DNA of 64,000 bases, from the NCBI RefSeq assembly GCF_007655255.1, contig NZ_VMYE01000001.1:62001-126000 (forward strand), written 5' to 3'. Made by a program: the position numbers and the translations under genes. Of the stretch, positions 60,175-64,000 are shown piece by piece (the first letter of the stretch is position 1; each line of letters opens with the position of its first letter). The notes under the pieces are model-generated. The model was not told the origin of the DNA. It searched no databases and saw nothing but the letters and a program-made list of their open reading frames with translations. This DNA is from Extensimonas perlucida. GTDB lineage: Bacteria; Pseudomonadota; Gammaproteobacteria; Burkholderiales; Burkholderiaceae_C.

Positions 60175-60198
60175 GGGTTTCGCTCGCTGCAAACGGGT

Positions 60199-60222
60199 GG
60201 ACGCCCAAAGTCCGACAGGCTC
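60199..60222 (-). mobile_element. Solitary right end of the MITE-like element, copy 5
   Basis: GACGCCCAAAGTCCGACAGG plus CTC at 60200-60222 equals the terminal 23 bases of the element, without the rest. It is followed by CTGA instead of a CTNG repeat, and no left partner is nearby. It lies between the glycosyltransferase-like gene and the Bug gene and is best read as a deletion remnant. Confidence 0.75.
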
Positions 60223-60258
60223 CTGAAACACAGCAATTTAGCCGAACGTTGCAACGCC

Positions 60259-61251
60259 ATGTCACCCACTCTGCCCATCGACTCTCGTCGCCGCCTCATT
60301 GCCACTGGCGCCGCGCTTGCCGTCTTTGCGGCGTGGCCGACTGTTTGGGCTGCGGCGCAGGACAAACCCTTGCGCATCCTCGTGGGTTTTCCGCCCGGCG
60401 GTGGCTCGGACGTGATCGCACGCCTGCTCGCCGAAAAGCTCAAAGACGTGCTGCAGCGCCCCGTCATGGTGGACAACCGCCCCGGCGCGGGTGGGCAGCT
60501 CGCGGCGCAGTGGCTCAAGGCTGCGCCCGCCGATGGCACTGCGGTGCTGCTGTCGCACGACCATACGATTTCCATCCTGCCGCTGGTGCTCGCGCATCCG
60601 GGATACGACCCGCACGCCGACTTCGTGCCGCTGGGCGGTGTGGCCAGCTTCGTCAACGGCCTGGCCGTCGCCCCCGGTACGCCGGCGCGCAGTCTGGCGC
60701 AGTACGTGGCGTGGGTGAAGGCGCAGGGCGGCAAAAGCGCCGTCGGCATCCCTGCGCCGGCGTCCACGCCCGAATTTTTGGTGCAACTGCTCGCCAAACG
60801 CTATCGGCTGGACCTGGTGGCCGTGCCCTACAAGGGGAGCGCGCCGATGATCGCCGACATGCTGGGCCAGCAGATTCCGGCCGGCATAGGCTCGTCGGCG
60901 GACTTCATCGAGCACTTGCGCAGCGGCAAGCTGCACATGCTGGCCGTGGTCGGCGCCCAGCGCCAGGCGGTCTTGCCCGACGTGCCCACGTTTGGCGAGC
61001 TGGGCTTTGCGGGGCTGGAGGACACGCCTTTTTATGGCGTCTGGGCGCCGCGTGGCGTGCCGGCGCCGTTCGTTGCCGACTTTTCGCGCGCGCTCGCCAA
61101 GGTGTTGGCCCTGCCGGACGTGCACCAGCAGCTCACCGACATGGGTTTGAGCGTGGGCTTCATGGCACCCGAGCAGCTCGACGCGCGCGAACGCGCCTAC
61201 CGCGCGGCTTGGGCGCGCATCATTCGCGGCAGCGGATTCCGGCCGCAGTGA
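60259..61251 (+). CDS. Bug-family tripartite tricarboxylate substrate-binding protein
   Basis: A 330-residue periplasmic binding protein. The signal peptide has a twin-arginine-like start (DSRRRLIATGAALAVFAA) and cleavage near WAAAQ. Mature TctC/Bug features include LRILVGFPPGGGSDVIARLL, VDNRPGAGGQLAAQWL and YKGSAPMIADMLGQQI. These proteins capture organic acids, but no transporter genes (tctAB) adjoin; orphan Bug proteins are common in this lineage. Substrate unknown. Confidence 0.93.
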   Translation: MSPTLPIDSRRRLIATGAALAVFAAWPTVWAAAQDKPLRILVGFPPGGGSDVIARLLAEKLKDVLQRPVMVDNRPGAGGQLAAQWLKAAPADGTAVLLSHDHTISILPLVLAHPGYDPHADFVPLGGVASFVNGLAVAPGTPARSLAQYVAWVKAQGGKSAVGIPAPASTPEFLVQLLAKRYRLDLVAVPYKGSAPMIADMLGQQIPAGIGSSADFIEHLRSGKLHMLAVVGAQRQAVLPDVPTFGELGFAGLEDTPFYGVWAPRGVPAPFVADFSRALAKVLALPDVHQQLTDMGLSVGFMAPEQLDARERAYRAAWARIIRGSGFRPQ

Positions 61252-61373
61252 ATCATCCACGACTTGCGCAAATCGGGGTTAGGCAAGGCGTTCGCCCCAA
61301 GGCAAAACAGCTCACGGCATCCTTGTTTGCGTAAGTCCAGTCATCCTTGCACCGAAAACAGGAAAGCACACGC

Positions 61374-62591
61374 ATGGCGGATATGCAAACCCGGCTCGGC
61401 CTGCAGTGGCCCATCATCCAGGCGCCCATGGCCGGCGTGTCCACGCCGCAGCTCGCGGCAGCGGTTTCGAATGCGGGCGGTCTGGGAGCCTATCGGACTT
61501 TGGAATCGTCGGCTGCGAATGCGCCGCAGCGGCCCATTTTTTACCGTCTTCTTGCCCCATGGCGCCACTATGGGGCGGCGAATCCGGCAAAAACTGGCCT
61601 CGCCGGGGCGCATTCTCGCTTTCGACGCCCAAAGTCCGACAGGCTCCTAGGCTCCTTGGGCATTGGCGCGAGCAGTGCCGCGCAGGCGCGCGGCATGCTC
61701 GAAGCGACCCGCGCGCGCACGGGCCGGCCGTTCAACGTGAACGTGTTTTGCCATGCCCATGCAAAGCGCGATGCCCAACGTGAAGCCGCGTGGGTGCAGC
61801 ATCTGGCACCGCTGTTTGCCGAAGTGGGTGCGACGCCGCCCGCGGCTTTGCGGGAAATCTACCCGACGTTCCGCGACGATGCGCAAACTTTGGAGCTGCT
61901 GCTGCAGCTGCGTCCGGCGGTGGTGAGCTTTCACTTCGGGCTGCCCGACGCGGCGCGGATTCAGGCGTTGCGCGCGGCGGGTATCTTTTTGCTGGCCACG
62001 GCGACCGATGTGCACGAGGCGCTGCAGATCGAGCGCGCAGGGCTGGATGCGATCGTGGCGCAAGGCATAGAGGCGGGTGGACACCGCGGCGTGTTCGACC
62101 CCGAGGCGCAGGACGAGGGCTTGAGCACCGCCGTGCTCGTGCGGCTTTTGGTGCAGCGCACGCGCCTGCCCGTGATCGCGGCCGGCGGGATCATGGACGG
62201 GCAGGGCATTCGGGCCGCGCTCGACCTCGGTGCGTCGGGCGTGCAATTGGGCACGGCGTTCCTCTTGTGCCCCGAGTCCGCGGCCTCCGAGGCCTACCGC
62301 GCGCAGTTGCAGAGTGAGCGCGCATCGCACACGCGGCTCACGCGCGTGCTCTCGGGGCGCCCCGCGCGCGGCCTGGTCAACCGCCTGATCGCATGGGGCG
62401 AGGCTGCAGGCGCACCGCCACCGCCGGCCTATCCGGTGGCCTACGACGCGGCCAAGCAGTTGCATGCAGCCGCCGCGCGGCAAGGCGTGCATGAATTTGC
62501 TGCACATTGGGCGGGGCAGGGCGCGCCGCTGGCGCGTGCGCTGCCGGCGGCGCAGTTGCTGGCCCAGCTGGCGCGCGAGGCGGGATTTTGA
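61374..62591 (+). CDS. Nitronate monooxygenase with an in-frame 55-residue MITE insertion
   Basis: A 405-residue FMN enzyme of the nitronate monooxygenase family (oxidises nitroalkane anions). It begins [20 protein letters not shown]; other family segments are [18 protein letters not shown] and [20 protein letters not shown]. After residue 38 (SNAGGLG) a MITE-like element adds 55 residues without a stop, then SLGIGAS continues the family sequence. Without the insert it would be 350 residues, the usual length. Whether it folds or works is unknown. Confidence 0.88.
   Translation: MADMQTRLGLQWPIIQAPMAGVSTPQLAAAVSNAGGLGAYRTLESSAANAPQRPIFYRLLAPWRHYGAANPAKTGLAGAHSRFRRPKSDRLLGSLGIGASSAAQARGMLEATRARTGRPFNVNVFCHAHAKRDAQREAAWVQHLAPLFAEVGATPPAALREIYPTFRDDAQTLELLLQLRPAVVSFHFGLPDAARIQALRAAGIFLLATATDVHEALQIERAGLDAIVAQGIEAGGHRGVFDPEAQDEGLSTAVLVRLLVQRTRLPVIAAGGIMDGQGIRAALDLGASGVQLGTAFLLCPESAASEAYRAQLQSERASHTRLTRVLSGRPARGLVNRLIAWGEAAGAPPPPAYPVAYDAAKQLHAAAARQGVHEFAAHWAGQGAPLARALPAAQLLAQLAREAGF
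61482..61650 (-). mobile_element. MITE-like element, copy 6, inside the nitronate monooxygenase gene
   Basis: The element spans 61486-61646 (161 bp). Flanks are CTGG (61482-61485) and CTAG (61647-61650), a duplication with one changed base. Orientation as copy 3. The internal palindrome GCCCCATGG-N5-CTATGGGGC has one mismatch: the base change turns the TAG stop of the sibling copies in this frame into TGG. Insert plus duplication equals 165 bp. Confidence 0.92.
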
Positions 62592-62616
62592 CGTGTGCTC
62601 TGCTACATTCGCCGCC

Positions 62617-63840
62617 ATGATTGATGAGGAACTTGCGGGGAAACACATCGTCTTGGGCCTGAGCGGCGGCGTGGCCTGTTACAAGGCTGCGGAGCTGTGC
62701 CGCCAGCTGCAGCGCGCGGGCGCCACGGTGCAGGTGGTGATGACCGAGGCGGCGGCGCAGTTCATCACGCCCGTGACCATGCAGGCGCTGTCGGGGCGGC
62801 CCGTCTATGGCTCGCAGTGGGATGCGCGCGAGCCCAACAACATGCCGCACATCAATCTGAGCCGCAACGCCGATGCGGTGCTGATCGCGCCCGCGAGCGC
62901 CGACTTCATCGCGCGGCTCGCGCAGGGCCGCGCCGACGAGCTGCTCAGCCTGTTGTGCCTCGCGCGCCCGCGCGAGCGCGTGCCGCTGCTGCTCGCGCCG
63001 GCCATGAACCGTGAGATGTGGGCCCACCCCGCGACGCAGCGCAACCTCGCGCAGGTGGCGCAGGACGGCGCCACGGTGCTCGGCGTGGGTTGCGGCGACC
63101 AGGCCTGCGGCGAGACCGGCGACGGGCGCATGCTCGAGCCGCACGAGCTGGTCGAGGAGTTGACGGCTTTCTTCACCCCCAAGCTGCTTGCCGGGCACAA
63201 GGTGCTGGTCACGGCGGGGCCGACCTTCGAGGCCATAGACCCGGTGCGCGGCATCACCAACCACTCGAGCGGCAAGATGGGTTTTGCCATTGCGCGCGCG
63301 GCGCGCGCGGCCGGGGCCGAGGTCACGCTGGTCGCCGGGCCGGTGCACCTGCCCACGCCGCGCGGCGTGCGGCGCATCGACGTGCAGTCGGCGCAGCAAA
63401 TGCTTGACGCCGTGCTGCAGCAGGTGCAAAGCGCTTCGGTCTTCATCGCCACTGCGGCCGTGGCCGACTGGCGCCCGGCCACGCAGGCGGCGCACAAGAT
63501 CAAGAAGAACGGCTCGGGCGAGCCGCCGCTGCTGCGCTTCGTGGAAAACCCCGACATCCTCGCGACCGTGGCGCAGCTGCCGCAGGCCCGTAGCGGCGCG
63601 CTGTATTGCGTGGGTTTTGCCGCCGAGAGCGAGGACTTGCTCGCCCAGGCCAGCGCCAAGCGCGTGCGCAAGGGCGTGCCGCTGCTCGTGGGCAACATCG
63701 GCCCGGCGACCTTCGGGCAGGACGACAACGCCTTGCTGCTCGTCGATGCGAATGGCCACCGCGAGCTGCCGCGCGCGTCCAAGCGCGTGCTCGCGCAGCA
63801 GCTCGTGGCCGAGATCGCTGCGCGCCTGCCGCGGAATTGA
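62617..63840 (+). CDS. coaBC: Bifunctional CoaBC (phosphopantothenoylcysteine synthase/decarboxylase)
   Basis: A 407-residue two-step CoA enzyme. The N-terminal flavin decarboxylase (CoaC) has [29 protein letters not shown] and the active-site segment [13 protein letters not shown]. The C-terminal synthase (CoaB) has [32 protein letters not shown] and AAVADWRP followed by KIKK. Start at 62617. dut follows after 78 bases, the usual neighbour. Confidence 0.97.
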   Translation: MIDEELAGKHIVLGLSGGVACYKAAELCRQLQRAGATVQVVMTEAAAQFITPVTMQALSGRPVYGSQWDAREPNNMPHINLSRNADAVLIAPASADFIARLAQGRADELLSLLCLARPRERVPLLLAPAMNREMWAHPATQRNLAQVAQDGATVLGVGCGDQACGETGDGRMLEPHELVEELTAFFTPKLLAGHKVLVTAGPTFEAIDPVRGITNHSSGKMGFAIARAARAAGAEVTLVAGPVHLPTPRGVRRIDVQSAQQMLDAVLQQVQSASVFIATAAVADWRPATQAAHKIKKNGSGEPPLLRFVENPDILATVAQLPQARSGALYCVGFAAESEDLLAQASAKRVRKGVPLLVGNIGPATFGQDDNALLLVDANGHRELPRASKRVLAQQLVAEIAARLPRN

Positions 63841-63918
63841 CACCGCCCGGTGCGGCCCCGATGTGCCTGGGGCGCAGCGCGTGCCCATTTTTGTTCGGAT
63901 TTTTTGCGAGAGGACGCC

Positions 63919-64000
63919 GTGAAGGTCGATGTGAAGATTTTGGACGCGCGCATGGCGCAGCAGCTGCCCGCCTATGCCACCCCCGGCAGCGCAGGCCTGG
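63919..64000 (+). CDS. dut: dUTP diphosphatase, N-terminal start only
   Basis: A GTG-initiated frame (AGAGGA upstream) runs off the window edge. The visible residues [20 protein letters not shown] and TPGSAGL match the first motif of trimeric dUTPases, which remove dUTP and provide dUMP. Position after coaBC is standard for proteobacteria. Confidence 0.9.
   Translation, partial: MKVDVKILDARMAQQLPAYATPGSAGL

Overview
The window is high-GC chromosomal DNA of a betaproteobacterium, most likely in Burkholderiales/Comamonadaceae. This rests on gene content and protein sequence style: GTP-dependent PEP carboxykinase, a Bug-type periplasmic binding protein, a PTS trio with a mannose-type EIIA, the rpmH-rnpA-yidD-yidC-mnmE block, and betaproteobacterial str/S10/spc/alpha ribosomal operons. 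No rRNA, tRNA or CRISPR was found.

Layout. 0-0.9 kb: the end of an unknown gene and a ParDE toxin-antitoxin pair. 0.9-5.2 kb (minus strand): rpmH-rnpA-yidD-yidC-mnmE, without dnaA next to it. 5.5-8.6 kb: a small membrane protein, queC and pckG. 8.7-17.6 kb: a stress and phosphate-metabolism neighbourhood (metallophosphoesterase, UspA-like protein, erythromycin-esterase-like protein, phosphoribosyltransferase, alpha/beta hydrolase, Zn-alcohol dehydrogenase, PPK2, Dps, CYTH-CHAD protein). 17.7-20.5 kb: ubiA, proC and a MaoC-like hydratase. 21.0-31.4 kb: the str and S10 operons (rpsL-rpsG-fusA-tuf-rpsJ, then rplC to rpsQ), ending at an intrinsic terminator. 31.5-47.6 kb: an unrelated block separating S10 from spc (peroxiredoxin, GNAT, cytochrome b561 and c', TlpA-like thioredoxin, lipoprotein, EIIA-HPr-EI, TatD, phosphatase, HDOD protein, flgI-flgJ-flgK-flgL, proA). 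47.9-56.6 kb: the spc and alpha operons (rplN to rplQ). 56.7-57.4 kb: a decayed IS21-type remnant. 57.5-64 kb: MerR regulator, rlmE, a YhbY-type RNA-binding protein, a glycosyltransferase-like protein, a Bug protein, nitronate monooxygenase, coaBC and the start of dut.

The most unusual element is a family of short inverted-repeat (MITE-like) elements. Four long copies and one 71-bp copy, plus one solitary end, lie in this window. The termini read GAGCCTGTCGGACTTTGG, a palindrome sits inside, and the flanks carry a 4-bp CTNG duplication. The standard length is 161 bp, so element plus duplication adds 165 bp, exactly 55 codons. One copy sits in frame inside the nitronate monooxygenase gene, and the TAG stop found in that frame in the sibling copies is TGG there. 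This resembles the protein-inserting palindromic elements known from Rickettsia.

Other points of interest are a four-hairpin array between fusA and tuf, an 8-bp tandem repeat upstream of the rpsL promoter, a three-half-site TTGCATG operator-like site after queC, an inverted repeat on the ppk2 promoter, and several breaks of expected gene order (no dnaA beside rpmH, no rpoBC before rpsL, S10 and spc apart, no infA after secY). All coordinates come from reading the sequence; no database search was run.
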